From Pseudomonas fluorescens (GTDB lineage Bacteria; Pseudomonadota; Gammaproteobacteria; Pseudomonadales; Pseudomonadaceae): 53,266 bases of DNA. The stretch is taken from the NCBI RefSeq assembly GCF_018614775.1, contig NZ_JAGGOF010000031.1, forward strand, positions 1-53,266, given 5' to 3'. Positions 1 to 9,244 of this stretch are shown piece after piece (the stretch's first letter is position 1; each line of letters begins with the position of its first letter). A program made the translations under genes and the position numbers. The notes under the pieces are model-generated. The model saw only the letters and a list, made by a program, of their open reading frames with translations, made no database searches and was not told the origin of the DNA.

Positions 1-27
1 ACGCAGAGCGTGGGAACGAGCTACGAC

Positions 28-869
<842 letters not shown>

Positions 870-1403
870 TCACTCCTTGTCGGCGGCAGGCGCGGGCGCG
901 CCGGGATTGAGGTTCAATTGCATGAAAGTCAGGTCCAGCCACTGGCCGAACTTGGTGCCCACTTGGGGCATGTGCCCGGTGGTGACGAAACCGACCCGCT
1001 CATGCAGGCGGATCGAGGCAGCATTTCCGCTCTCGATGGCGGCGACCATGATGTGCTTGCCCCCGTCTCTGGCGTGCTCGATCAGTGCGCTCATCAACAG
1101 CGGCCCGATACCCCGACCGCGCTGGTCGCTGCGCACGTACACCGAGTGCTCCACGGTGTGGCGGAAGCCGTCGAACGGCCGCCAGTCGCCGAATGAAGCG
1201 TAGCCGAGCACGTTCTGCTCGCCATCGACGGCGACCAGCACCGGATAGCCCTGGGACTGCCGGGCGCTGAACCACGCCTGGCGATTGCCCAGGTCCACGG
1301 TCGCATCGTTCCAGATCGCGGTGGTGTTGAGCACGGCATCGTTGTAGATATCGCGGATCGCCGGCAGGTCGGCAGGTTGTGCGTCACGCACGGAGTCAGT
1401 CAT
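870..1403 (-). CDS. GNAT-family N-acetyltransferase, phosphinothricin/methionine-sulfone type
   Basis: The 177-residue protein resembles the phosphinothricin / methionine sulfoximine acetyltransferase branch of GNAT enzymes. It has an N-terminal RDAQPADLPAIRDIYNDAV segment, a YASFGDWRPFDGFRHTVEHS block and the acetyl-CoA loop RSDQRGRGIG near residue 95, followed by GNAASIRLHERVGF. Members of this branch acetylate the amino group of glutamate analogues. The gene is 9 nt downstream of ureA and 6 nt upstream of the next acetyltransferase, so it is part of the urease operon. The family assignment is good; the true substrate is inferred only from the family. Confidence 0.9.
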   Translation of the reverse strand: MTDSVRDAQPADLPAIRDIYNDAVLNTTAIWNDATVDLGNRQAWFSARQSQGYPVLVAVDGEQNVLGYASFGDWRPFDGFRHTVEHSVYVRSDQRGRGIGPLLMSALIEHARDGGKHIMVAAIESGNAASIRLHERVGFVTTGHMPQVGTKFGQWLDLTFMQLNLNPGAPAPAADKE

Positions 1404-1412
1404 GGCGTGACC

Positions 1413-1715
1413 TCAGGCGATGGGTTGGTGGACGGTGACCAGTTTGGTGCCGTCGGGAAATGTCGCCTCGACCTGGATCTCCGGGATCATTTCCGGGATG
1501 CCCTCCATCACCTGTTCGCGACTCAGCAACGTCGTGCCGTAGTGCATCAGTTCGGCCACGGTCTGGCCGTCACGGGCGCCTTCGAGCAGCGCCGCGGAGA
1601 TAAAGGCCATGGCCTCCGGGTAGTTGAGCTTCAAGCCACGGGCCAGCCGCCGCTCGGCGACGAGGCCGGCGGTGAAGATCAGCAACTTGTCTTTTTCGCG
1701 TGGGGTCAGGTCCAT
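1413..1715 (-). CDS. ureA: Urease subunit gamma
   Basis: The 100-residue product starts [17 protein letters not shown] and contains [29 protein letters not shown] and the C-terminal [22 protein letters not shown], all diagnostic of the urease gamma subunit, at the exact usual length. I chose the ATG at 1715 rather than longer in-frame starts because the extension would read through the intergenic repeat and because the family begins here. It is the structural partner of UreB and UreC. It sits downstream of ureD, from which it is separated by 149 nt holding a paired palindromic repeat. Confidence 0.97.
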   Translation of the reverse strand: MDLTPREKDKLLIFTAGLVAERRLARGLKLNYPEAMAFISAALLEGARDGQTVAELMHYGTTLLSREQVMEGIPEMIPEIQVEATFPDGTKLVTVHQPIA

Positions 1716-1764
1716 GTGCAGTCCATAAGGGCAGATAAAAAATTTCGGGCTGAATAACGGTCCC

Positions 1765-1857
1765 CTGTGGGAGCGAGCCTGCTCGCGATAGCAACTGAAC
1801 ATTCAACATGGATGTTGACTGACACACCGCCATCGCGAGCAGGCTCGCTCCCACAGG
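1765..1857. repeat. Paired REP palindrome (BIME-like), ureD-ureA gap
   Basis: Two copies of the Pseudomonas repeat core GTGGGAGCGAGCCTGCTCG face each other in opposite orientation about 45 nt apart. Each copy is imperfectly palindromic, so the unit can fold into a long cruciform or mRNA stem. This is the known fluorescent-pseudomonad REP/REPIN type. Confidence 0.93.
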
Positions 1858-1864
1858 AAGCAAT

Positions 1865-2707
1865 TCAGGTGCTCCAGATTCGGGGTGGTATGGCTTCTCG
1901 GCCCAGCAACGCCGGACGCAGCAACCGCCACAGTTCAATCAACCAGCCCCGCGCCAGCAACGCCTCGCTCGCCAGGCACCGCGCGACCAGCAGCCCAGGC
2001 AACTGGGTCAGGTCTCCGCGCACGGCATGGCCCAGGGATCGGCATTGCTCCAACAATTGGCTATCGATTTCCCCCGTCACCAGCAACGTGGCAAACACCG
2101 GATCGCCGCCGAGCCCGATGGGCGAGTCCAGCAAGCTGTCACCGCCGACGATGCGCTGGCGCTCATGCCAGAGCAACTGGCCGTCGCGGCGGATGTCCAG
2201 TCGCGACTGGAAATGCCCGAGGTCAAAGCGCTCGCCGCTGGCCGGTCGGCCGAGGGCAACCACGTCCCAGTAGAACAGGCGCCCGTCGCCCTGCAGGTCG
2301 ATGACGGTGCCGAGTTCTGCCTGGGCCGCGCTGAACACGATGGTTTCCTGGGGCAGCCATTCCAGGGTCGCGCCGGGGGCGACGCTCAGGGTCAATTGCT
2401 GGTACGCCGGGCCGGCGGCGCGGTACCACTTGGCCGCGCCAGGGCTGGTCAGTTGCGCCCAGGCGCCGGGGCCGACATCGGCACGGATCTCCAGGCGGTC
2501 GCCGCCGGCAATCCCGCCGGGCGGATGGACGATGATGTGCTGGCACACCTCGGGGCCCTCGGCGTACAGATGTTTTTGCACCCGCAGCGGGCCTTTATGG
2601 CGGCGCTGTACCGGGCGTGTGCAGTCACCGAACCGGGCGTAGCCCAGTTCCAGCTCGGCGTGCCAGCTGGGCGTGAACAGGGCGGTCGCGGATAAAGGTA
2701 GGTTCAT
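1865..2707 (-). CDS. ureD: Urease accessory protein UreD
   Basis: The 280-residue protein matches UreD (UreH), the scaffold that binds apo-urease and recruits UreF and UreG for nickel insertion. Family landmarks are visible in order: [27 protein letters not shown] near residue 23, the strongly conserved [10 protein letters not shown] near residue 61, [11 protein letters not shown] near residue 87 and [14 protein letters not shown] near residue 114. The length is normal. Its ATG lies 30 nt downstream of urtE, so it is probably on the same transcript as the urea transporter. Confidence 0.95.
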   Translation of the reverse strand: MNLPLSATALFTPSWHAELELGYARFGDCTRPVQRRHKGPLRVQKHLYAEGPEVCQHIIVHPPGGIAGGDRLEIRADVGPGAWAQLTSPGAAKWYRAAGPAYQQLTLSVAPGATLEWLPQETIVFSAAQAELGTVIDLQGDGRLFYWDVVALGRPASGERFDLGHFQSRLDIRRDGQLLWHERQRIVGGDSLLDSPIGLGGDPVFATLLVTGEIDSQLLEQCRSLGHAVRGDLTQLPGLLVARCLASEALLARGWLIELWRLLRPALLGREAIPPRIWST

Positions 2708-2737
2708 GATTTCTGATGATCGTCAGGACGCTACAGA

Positions 2738-3436
2738 CTAGATGGTAACCAGCCCGCGCACACCCTCCGCTTCCATGTTTTCTCCGCGCCCCTGCTGCAC
2801 GATCTCACCCCGGGACATCACCAGGTACTGATCGGCCAGCTCGGCGGCGAAGTCGTAGAACTGCTCCACCAGCAAAATGGCCATGTCGCCCCGGGCTGCC
2901 AGTTTCTTGATGACCACGCCGATCTCCTTGATCACCGAGGGCTGGATGCCTTCGGTGGGCTCGTCGAGAATCAGCAGGCGCGGACGGCTGGCCAGGGCCC
3001 GGCCGATGGCGAGCTGCTGTTGCTGGCCGCCGGACAGGTCACCGCCACGGCGGTGTTTCATTTGCAGCAGTACCGGGAACAACTCGTAGATGAACGCCGG
3101 CACTTCCCTGGCTTCGGAACCAGGAAAGCGCGACAGGCCCATCAACAGGTTTTCTTCCACCGTCAGCCGCCCGAAAATCTCCCGGCCCTGGGGCACGTAG
3201 GCAATGCCGGCATGCACCCGCTGGTGCGGTTTGAACGCGGTGATGGTCTTGCCCTCCCAGTTCACCGCGCCTTCCCTGGCTGGCAGCAGGCCCATCAGGC
3301 ATTTAAGCAGGGTGGTCTTGCCCACGCCGTTGCGTCCCAGCAGGCACGTCACCTCGCCGACCTTCACGTCGAACGACAGGCCGCGCAGGATGTGGCTACC
3401 GCCGTAGTATTGGTGGAGCTTGTCGACTTGCAGCAT
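2738..3436 (-). CDS. urtE: Urea ABC transporter ATP-binding protein UrtE
   Basis: The 232-residue ATPase of the branched-chain amino acid (LivF-like) type carries Walker A GRNGVGKTT, signature LSGGQQQQLAIGRAL, Walker B LLILDEPTEGIQ and a switch histidine region absent or replaced by LLVEQ, as in LivF/UrtE proteins. It pairs with UrtD to energise high-affinity urea uptake through the UrtB-UrtC channel. I place the start at the internal ATG at 3436 (MLQVDKLHQYYGG), which matches the family, rather than six codons earlier. A palindromic repeat separates it from urtD. Confidence 0.95.
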   Translation of the reverse strand: MLQVDKLHQYYGGSHILRGLSFDVKVGEVTCLLGRNGVGKTTLLKCLMGLLPAREGAVNWEGKTITAFKPHQRVHAGIAYVPQGREIFGRLTVEENLLMGLSRFPGSEAREVPAFIYELFPVLLQMKHRRGGDLSGGQQQQLAIGRALASRPRLLILDEPTEGIQPSVIKEIGVVIKKLAARGDMAILLVEQFYDFAAELADQYLVMSRGEIVQQGRGENMEAEGVRGLVTI

Positions 3437-3458
3437 GTTCCAGATTCTCCTCAAGTCC

Positions 3459-3552
3459 CCTGTGGGAGCGAGCCTGCTCGCGATAGCGGTGGGTCAGCTT
3501 GCTTAGGTGTTGAATGTGCCGCCGCCATCGCGAGCAGGCTCGCTCCCACAGG
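3459..3552. repeat. Paired REP palindrome, urtD-urtE gap
   Basis: Head-to-head pair of the GTGGGAGCGAGCCTGCTCG core filling most of the 134-nt gap between urtD and urtE, inside what should be one operon. Confidence 0.93.
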
Positions 3553-3570
3553 GGAACAGCATTTTCCGCG

Positions 3571-4443
3571 CTAGCGACCGAGATACACCTCGATCACCCG
3601 CTCGTTGTCCTGCACCTGCGCCAGCGACCCCTCGGCCAGCACGCTGCCCTGGTGCAGCACGGTGACGTGGTCGGCAATCGCGCCGACGAAGCCCATGTCG
3701 TGTTCCACCACCATCAGCGAATGCTTGCCCGCCAGGGACTTGAACAGCTCGGCGGTGAAGTCGGTTTCGGCGTCGGTCATGCCCGCCACGGGTTCGTCGA
3801 GCAGCAACAGTTGCGGGTCCTGGACCAGCAGCATGCCGATCTCCAGGAACTGCTTCTGGCCGTGGGACAGCAACCCGGCCGCGCGATGCGCCGAGGTCGT
3901 CAGGCGGACGGTCTCCAACACTTCGTGGATACGGTCGCGCTGCTCGCCGCTGAGCCTGGCCCGCAGGCTGGCCCACACCGACTTGTCGGTTTTCAGCGCC
4001 AGCTCCAGGTTCTCGAACACACTCAGGGCCTCGAACACCGTGGGCTTCTGGAACTTGCGACCGATGCCGGCCTGGGCAATCTGCACTTCGCCCATGCTGG
4101 TCAGGTCGAGGGTTTCGCCGAACCAGGCTTTGCCGTGGCTGGGGCGGGTCTTGCCGGTGATCACGTCCATCAGCGTGGTCTTGCCCGCGCCGTTGGGGCC
4201 GATGATGCAGCGCAATTCGCCGACGCCGATGTACAGGTTCAGATCATTCAAGGCCTTGAAGCCGTCGAAGCTGACGCTGATGTCTTCCAGGGTCAGGATC
4301 GTGCCGTGACGGGTGTTCAGGCCCGGGCCTGCGGAGTGGCCGAGACCGATCGCATCGCGGCTGCTGCCGGCGTCCTTGTTGGGATCCGGGAGCGGGAAAA
4401 TGACCGGCTCCAGCATGAATTCAGCGCTCGCCGTGACTCTCAT
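3571..4443 (-). CDS. urtD: Urea ABC transporter ATP-binding protein UrtD
   Basis: The 290-residue LivG-like ATPase has Walker A GPNGAGKTTLMD, the signature LSHGQKQFLEIG (an SHGQ form typical of UrtD in place of SGGQ), Walker B LLLLDEPVAGM and the switch region VEHDM. An extra N-terminal stretch of about 50 residues precedes the first ABC strand (TLEDISVSFDGF); it is present in other UrtD proteins, but the true start could be further in. The ATG overlaps the urtC stop by 4 nt. It forms the ATPase heterodimer with UrtE. Confidence 0.95.
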   Translation of the reverse strand: MRVTASAEFMLEPVIFPLPDPNKDAGSSRDAIGLGHSAGPGLNTRHGTILTLEDISVSFDGFKALNDLNLYIGVGELRCIIGPNGAGKTTLMDVITGKTRPSHGKAWFGETLDLTSMGEVQIAQAGIGRKFQKPTVFEALSVFENLELALKTDKSVWASLRARLSGEQRDRIHEVLETVRLTTSAHRAAGLLSHGQKQFLEIGMLLVQDPQLLLLDEPVAGMTDAETDFTAELFKSLAGKHSLMVVEHDMGFVGAIADHVTVLHQGSVLAEGSLAQVQDNERVIEVYLGR

Positions 4444-5519
4444 TGCTCACCCCTTTTCTTCAGCAAGCCGATCACACCCTTTGGCAAATACAGGGTCACG
4501 ATGATGAACAGTGCCCCGAGGAAAAACAGCCAGTACTCGGGAAACGCCACGGTGAACCAGCTTTTCATGCCGTTGACCACGCCGGCGCCCAGCAGCGGCC
4601 CGATCAGTGTGCCGCGCCCGCCGAGGGCGACCCACACGGCGGCTTCGATGGAGTTGGTCGGTGACATTTCGCTGGGGTTGATGATACCCACCTGTGGCAC
4701 GTACAACGCCCCGGCCAGGCCGCAAAGGACCGCGCTCAGCACCCAGACGAACAGCTTGAACCCGCGGGGATCGTAGCCACAGAACATCAGCCGGTTCTCG
4801 GCGTCCCGCAGCGCGGTGAGCACTCGGCCGAACTTGCTGCGGGCCAGGCGCCAGCCGATGAACAGGCTGGCGACCAGCAGCAATACCGTCGCCAGGAACA
4901 GCACCGCCCGGGTCCCCGGCTCGGTGATCCCAAAGCCCAGGATCGTGCGGAAATTGGTGAAGCCGTTGTTGCCGCCAAACCCGGTCTCGTTGCGAAAGAA
5001 CAGCAGCATCCCGGCGAACGTCAGGGCCTGGGTCATGATCGAGAAATACACGCCCTTGATCCGCGAACGAAAGGCGAAGAAACCGAACACCAGTGCCAGC
5101 ACGCCCGGCGCCAGCACCACCAGGCACAGGGCCCAGAGGAAACTATGGGTGCCGGCCCAGTACCAGGGCAGTTCGCTCCACGACAGGAAGGTCATGAAGG
5201 CCGGCAAGCCATCACCGGCGGCCTGGCGCATCAGGTACATGCCCATGGCATAGCCGCCCAGGGCGAAGAACAGACCGTGACCGAGGGAGAGCAGCCCGGC
5301 GTAGCCCCAGACCAGGTCCAGCGCCAGGGCGACGATGGCGTAGCAGAGAATCTTGCCCACCAGCGTCAGGGTGTAAGCCGAGACGTGCAGCGGGTGGTCC
5401 GCCGCCAACAGCGACAGCAGCGGCAGGCTCAGCAGCGTCGCCAGGATCAGCGCGCCGACGGCGAGGGTGAGTTTGGGGCCGGCCTTTTGCGCGGCCGTGA
5501 GCATCAGGGGCTGGTTCAT
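4440..5519 (-). CDS. urtC: Urea ABC transporter permease UrtC
   Basis: The 359-residue multi-pass inner-membrane protein is of the LivM type. Around ten hydrophobic helices are visible, with the family segment DLVWGYAGLLSLGHGLFFALGGYAMGMYL near residue 65 and a cytoplasmic loop SKFGRVLTALRDAENRLMFCGYDPRGFK that docks with the ATPase. It ends with the conserved YLPKGVIGLLKKR tail. Together with UrtB it forms the urea translocation path. It overlaps urtB by 1 nt (TGATG) and urtD by 4 nt, which indicates tight translational coupling. Confidence 0.96.
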   Translation of the reverse strand: MNQPLMLTAAQKAGPKLTLAVGALILATLLSLPLLSLLAADHPLHVSAYTLTLVGKILCYAIVALALDLVWGYAGLLSLGHGLFFALGGYAMGMYLMRQAAGDGLPAFMTFLSWSELPWYWAGTHSFLWALCLVVLAPGVLALVFGFFAFRSRIKGVYFSIMTQALTFAGMLLFFRNETGFGGNNGFTNFRTILGFGITEPGTRAVLFLATVLLLVASLFIGWRLARSKFGRVLTALRDAENRLMFCGYDPRGFKLFVWVLSAVLCGLAGALYVPQVGIINPSEMSPTNSIEAAVWVALGGRGTLIGPLLGAGVVNGMKSWFTVAFPEYWLFFLGALFIIVTLYLPKGVIGLLKKRGEQ

Positions 5520-7021
5520 CAGTCGATTACCCGTCCTTTGAGCGCGAAGAGGCCTTGCGGACGCTTCTGGATAAACAGAATGATCAACGCCAGGATGAGG
5601 ATCTTGCCGAGCACGGCGCCGATCTGCGGTTCGAGAATCTTGTTGGCGATGCCCAGCCCGAACGCGGCAAACACGCTGCCGGCCAATTGGCCGACCCCGC
5701 CGAGCACCACCACCAGGAACGAGTCGATGATGTAGCTCTGGCCCAGGTCCGGGCCGACGTTGCCGATCTGGCTCAACGCCACGCCTCCGAGCCCGGCGAT
5801 GCCCGAGCCGAGGCCGAAGGCGAGCATGTCCACGCGACCGGTGGGCACGCCGCAGCAGGCCGCCATGTTGCGGTTCTGGGTCACGGCGCGCACGTTCAGG
5901 CCCAGGCGGGTCTTGTTCAGCAGTAACCAGGTGAGCACCACCACGGACAGCGCGAACGCGATGATGACGATGCGGTTGTACGGCAGCACCAGGTTCGGCA
6001 ACACCTGGATCCCGCCCGACAGCCAGGCCGGGTTGGCGACTTCGACGTTCTGCGCGCCGAACACCAGGCGCACCAGTTGGATCAGCATCAGGCTGATGCC
6101 CCAGGTGGCGAGCAGGGTTTCCAGCGGGCGCCCGTAGAGGTGGCGGATCACCGTGCGCTCCAGGGCCATGCCGATCGCGGCAGTGATGAAAAATGCCACC
6201 GGCAGGGCGATCAGCGGGTAGAACTCGATAGCGTTGGGGGCGAAGCGCTGGAACAGCATCTGCACCCCATACGTGGAATAGGCGCCGAGCATCAGCATCT
6301 CGCCGTGGGCCATGTTGATCACCCCCAGCAGGCCGAAGGTGATCGCAAGACCCAAGGCCGCGAGCAACAGGATCGAGCCCAGGGACATGCCGCTGAACGC
6401 CTGGCCCAGCAACTCGCCCACCAGCAGTTTGCGCTTGACCTGGGCGAGACTGGTTTCGGCGGCGGTACGCACCGTGGCATCGGTTTCGACGCCGGGCTCC
6501 AGCAGGCCTTCGAGCCGGGTGCGGGCCAGCGGATCGCCGGTTTCACCCAGCAGTCGAACGGCGGCCAGGCGCACGCTCGGGTTGGCGTCCACCAGTTGCA
6601 GGTTTGCCAGGGCCAGGCTCAGGGCGGCATGCACCGCTTCGTCCTGCTCACCTGCGAGCTGTCGGTCGAGAAACGCCAACTGGGCCGGGCGCGCACTTTT
6701 CTGCAATTGCTGCGCTGCAACCAGGCGCACATGGGCATCGCTGGCGAGCAGTTGATGGCTGGCGAGGGCAGTTTCGATCAGCCCGCGCAGGCGGTTGTTC
6801 AGGCGCAGGGTCTTGGGCTGGCCGTCGACGGTCAATTGGCCTTGCTGCAAGGCATCGATCAGCTCGACACGCCCGGCCTCAGGCTGCGCGGCCCATTCTT
6901 CCAAGAGCCTGGCCTGCTGGGTCGGGTTGGCGGCGACGAAGTCTTCGGCTTCGCCGGCGTGGGTGGCCAGTGGCAGCAAGAGTGCGATGGCGAGGATGAG
7001 GCGGTAAAGGGCAGTGGGCAT
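5519..7021 (-). CDS. urtB: Urea ABC transporter permease UrtB
   Basis: The 500-residue protein has a cleavable signal peptide (about residues 1-22), a roughly 190-residue helical periplasmic domain with HEAT-like repeats (for example VRLVAAQQLQ and VRLAAVRLLGETGDP), then a LivH-type permease core with about eight membrane helices and the hallmark LGVINMAHGEMLMLGAYSTY near residue 235. The long N-terminal domain is normal for UrtB and absent from LivH. It ends with FIQKRPQGLFALKGR. It is the second channel subunit for urea uptake, and is coupled to urtC. Confidence 0.96.
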   Translation of the reverse strand: MPTALYRLILAIALLLPLATHAGEAEDFVAANPTQQARLLEEWAAQPEAGRVELIDALQQGQLTVDGQPKTLRLNNRLRGLIETALASHQLLASDAHVRLVAAQQLQKSARPAQLAFLDRQLAGEQDEAVHAALSLALANLQLVDANPSVRLAAVRLLGETGDPLARTRLEGLLEPGVETDATVRTAAETSLAQVKRKLLVGELLGQAFSGMSLGSILLLAALGLAITFGLLGVINMAHGEMLMLGAYSTYGVQMLFQRFAPNAIEFYPLIALPVAFFITAAIGMALERTVIRHLYGRPLETLLATWGISLMLIQLVRLVFGAQNVEVANPAWLSGGIQVLPNLVLPYNRIVIIAFALSVVVLTWLLLNKTRLGLNVRAVTQNRNMAACCGVPTGRVDMLAFGLGSGIAGLGGVALSQIGNVGPDLGQSYIIDSFLVVVLGGVGQLAGSVFAAFGLGIANKILEPQIGAVLGKILILALIILFIQKRPQGLFALKGRVID

Positions 7022-7048
7022 ATGCTAGGCCTTGCGCGGTCTTTCTTT

Positions 7049-7138
7049 TGTGGGAGCGGGCTTGCTCGCGAATGCGGTGGGTCAGTCACATGTGCTCTGG
7101 CTGAACTGCCGCATTCGCGAGCAAGCCCGCTCCCACAG
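7049..7138. repeat. Paired REP palindrome, urtA-urtB gap
   Basis: Two inverted copies of a variant core (GGGAGCGGGCTTGCTCGCGAA) occupy the space between urtA and urtB. This variant differs from the GAGCCTGCTCG form used at most other sites. Confidence 0.92.
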
Positions 7139-7181
7139 GGGGAGTGTGTCGGTCCCGGGATCCGGGCCGACACCCATGGGC

Positions 7182-8447
7182 TCAGTTACCCTTCACCGCA
7201 TAGTCGGGCTTCTTGTCGTTGCCCGCGATGAACGGGCTCCACGGTTGGGCGCGGATCGGCCCTTCGGTCTGCCAGACCACGTTGAACTGACCGTCGGCCT
7301 GGATCTCGCCGATCATCACCGGCTTGTGCAGGTGGTGGTTGGTCTTGTCCATGGTCAGGGTGTAGCCCGACGGTGCGGCGAAGGTCTGGCCGGCCAGGGC
7401 TTCGCGAACCTTGTCGACGTCGGTGGACTTGGCTTTCTCCACCGCTTGCGCCCACATGTGGATACCCACGTAAGTGGCTTCCATCGGGTCGTTGGTCACT
7501 GCTTTATCGGCGCCCGGCAGGTTCTTGGCCTTGGCGTAGGCTTTCCACGAATCGACGAATTTCTTGTTCGCCGGGTTATCCACGGACTCGAAGTAGTTCC
7601 ACGCCGCCAGGTTGCCCACCAGCGGCTTGGTGTCGATGCCGCGCAGTTCTTCTTCGCCCACCGAGAACGCCACGACCGGTACGTCGGTGGCTTTCAGGCC
7701 CTGATTTGCCAGTTCCTTGTAGAAGGGCACGTTGGAGTCGCCGTTGACCGTGGAGATGACCGCTGTCTTGCCGCCGGCCGAGAACTTCTTGATGTTGGCG
7801 ACGATGGTTTGGTAATCGCTGTGGCCGAACGGGGTGTAGACCTCTTCGATGTCCTTGTCCGCCACGCCGTTGGAGTGCAGGAACGAGCGCAGGATCTTGT
7901 TGGTGGTGCGCGGGTAGACGTAGTCGGTGCCCAGCAGGAAGTAGCGCTTGGCGCTGCCGCCTTCTTCGCTCATCAGGTATTCCACCGCCGGAATCGCCTG
8001 CTGGTTCGGCGCGGCGCCGGTGTAGAACACGTTCGGCGACATCTCTTCGCCTTCGTACTGCACCGGGTAGAACAGCAGGCCATTGAGTTCTTCGAACACC
8101 GGCAACACCGATTTACGCGACACCGAGGTCCAGCAGCCGAACACCACGGCGACCTTCTCCTGGGTCAGCAACTGCCGGCCTTTTTCAGCGAACAGCGGCC
8201 AGTTCGAGGCCGGGTCCACCACCACCGCTTCAAGCTGCTTGCCGTTGACGCCGCCCTTGGCGTTGATCTCGTCGATGGTCATCAGGGCCATGTCCTTGAG
8301 GGACGTCTCGGAGATCGCCATGGTGCCGGACAGCGAATGCAGAATGCCGACCTTGATGGTCTCGGCGGCCTGGACGGTCCAGGCCATGCCCATCGCGGCA
8401 ATGCTTGCCGAGAGTGTAAAAGCCTTGATCAAGCTGCGACGCTTCAT
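7182..8447 (-). CDS. urtA: Urea ABC transporter substrate-binding protein UrtA
   Basis: The 421-residue periplasmic binding protein starts with a twin-arginine-like signal (MKRRSLIKAFTLSAS..., cleavage likely after VQA near residue 27) and continues IKVGILHSLSGTMAISETSLKDM, the hallmark of UrtA. Further conserved parts are VFGCWTSVSRKSVLPVFEE, GLLFYPVQYEGEE and TDYVYPRTTNKI. It binds urea (or short amides) and delivers it to UrtBC. It is the first gene of the transporter and usually the most expressed. A sigma-54 promoter lies about 60 nt upstream, and GGAGATC is a fair ribosome site. Confidence 0.97.
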   Translation of the reverse strand: MKRRSLIKAFTLSASIAAMGMAWTVQAAETIKVGILHSLSGTMAISETSLKDMALMTIDEINAKGGVNGKQLEAVVVDPASNWPLFAEKGRQLLTQEKVAVVFGCWTSVSRKSVLPVFEELNGLLFYPVQYEGEEMSPNVFYTGAAPNQQAIPAVEYLMSEEGGSAKRYFLLGTDYVYPRTTNKILRSFLHSNGVADKDIEEVYTPFGHSDYQTIVANIKKFSAGGKTAVISTVNGDSNVPFYKELANQGLKATDVPVVAFSVGEEELRGIDTKPLVGNLAAWNYFESVDNPANKKFVDSWKAYAKAKNLPGADKAVTNDPMEATYVGIHMWAQAVEKAKSTDVDKVREALAGQTFAAPSGYTLTMDKTNHHLHKPVMIGEIQADGQFNVVWQTEGPIRAQPWSPFIAGNDKKPDYAVKGN

Positions 8448-8509
8448 TGTGCGATCTCCGTGGACTCATGGGTTTCTTGGTTGGCAGATGCAGGCATTGA
8501 AGTGTCTTT

Positions 8510-8525
8510 AGCAAACGCTGTGCCT
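8510..8525 (-). promoter_or_regulatory. Sigma-54 promoter for urtA
   Basis: On the minus strand the sequence AGGCACAGCGTTTGCT keeps the invariant GG and GC exactly 10 nt apart and matches the -24/-12 consensus (TGGCAC-N5-TTGCW) except at the first base. Transcription should start near 8499, giving a leader of about 52 nt before urtA. This fits nitrogen-limitation control by NtrC. Confidence 0.75.
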
Positions 8526-8579
8526 GGTCGCGGTCAGGCGTATAAACCTCGCTCCAGAGCGATTGGGATTGAAGGCGAG

Positions 8580-8603
8580 CGCACCAGCCCGGCACGTGGT
8601 GCA
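8580..8603 (-). promoter_or_regulatory. Possible enhancer-binding-protein (NtrC-like) site
   Basis: TGCACCA and TGGTGCG form an inverted repeat separated by 10 nt, 55-80 nt upstream of the sigma-54 promoter. The half sites match NtrC half sites, but the spacer is longer than the usual 5 nt, so the assignment is tentative. Confidence 0.35.
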
Positions 8604-8663
8604 GGCATTGGTGCGCCGCAGTGCGCCACGTTGGGGCGCGGGGAATATCTGAGGGCTCGAGAT

Positions 8664-9086
8664 TCAGCCTTTCACGCAGTATTCCAGGCCGTGGCCGCCG
8701 CCTTCGTACTCAGGACCGTAATAGTATTTGGTGAATGCGGTCTTGCCATCGAGGGTCGGTGCGAACTGCGCCGTGCCGATGCCGTAGTCCTTGAGCGTTG
8801 GGTCAGTGTGGGCGAAATAGATGGCCATCGCGTCGGAAGTGCCGGCGGCAAAACCCTTGTACAAGGCGTTGTCCGCCAGGGTCAGGGTGAAGTGATAGGC
8901 GCCGTACTTGCCGGTGCTTTGGCTGGCATCGATGGCCATCTCCACTACGCCCTTGTATTCGCCGATATGGCTGTCCATGCCAGTGCATTCATAACGGCCG
9001 CTGTAATCGGTACCGGTAAAGGGGGCCGGAGCCGCCCAGATCGGGGTCGACAGCAAGGCAAGGCTGGCGAGGATTTTCCTGAACAT
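8664..9086 (-). CDS. Small secreted protein of unknown function
   Basis: The 140-residue protein has a clear Sec signal peptide (MFRKILASLALLSTPIWA, cleavage near residue 18) and a good Shine-Dalgarno site (AAGGAG, 8 nt before the ATG). The mature part is small and rich in glycine and tyrosine, with two cysteines (near residues 33 and 137) that could form a disulfide, and repeated GKYGAYHFTLTL / FTKYYYGPEYEGGGHG segments suggesting a beta-barrel or lipocalin-like fold. I do not recognise the family. It is a single gene between urtA and the ABC importer, with 200 nt or so of its own space on each side. Confidence 0.85.
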   Translation of the reverse strand: MFRKILASLALLSTPIWAAPAPFTGTDYSGRYECTGMDSHIGEYKGVVEMAIDASQSTGKYGAYHFTLTLADNALYKGFAAGTSDAMAIYFAHTDPTLKDYGIGTAQFAPTLDGKTAFTKYYYGPEYEGGGHGLEYCVKG

Positions 9087-9244
9087 AAGTGATCTCCTTT
9101 GTCATAGGCAGGTGTGGTCTCAGCGGGGAGTCGCTCTGCACGCGTCGCCCCTCCTGGGCACGGCGGAGTATGGCGTGAAGCGTAGGGGCTTCTCTCCAGG
9201 GGAATTGAAACAGCATTTTTCGACTATGACGCCGGGCTGATGGC

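Noticed and set aside
3514..4776. Plus-strand frames that translate REP elements (peptides with REQARSHR)
   Set aside because: They are readings of the palindromic repeat, which is non-coding.
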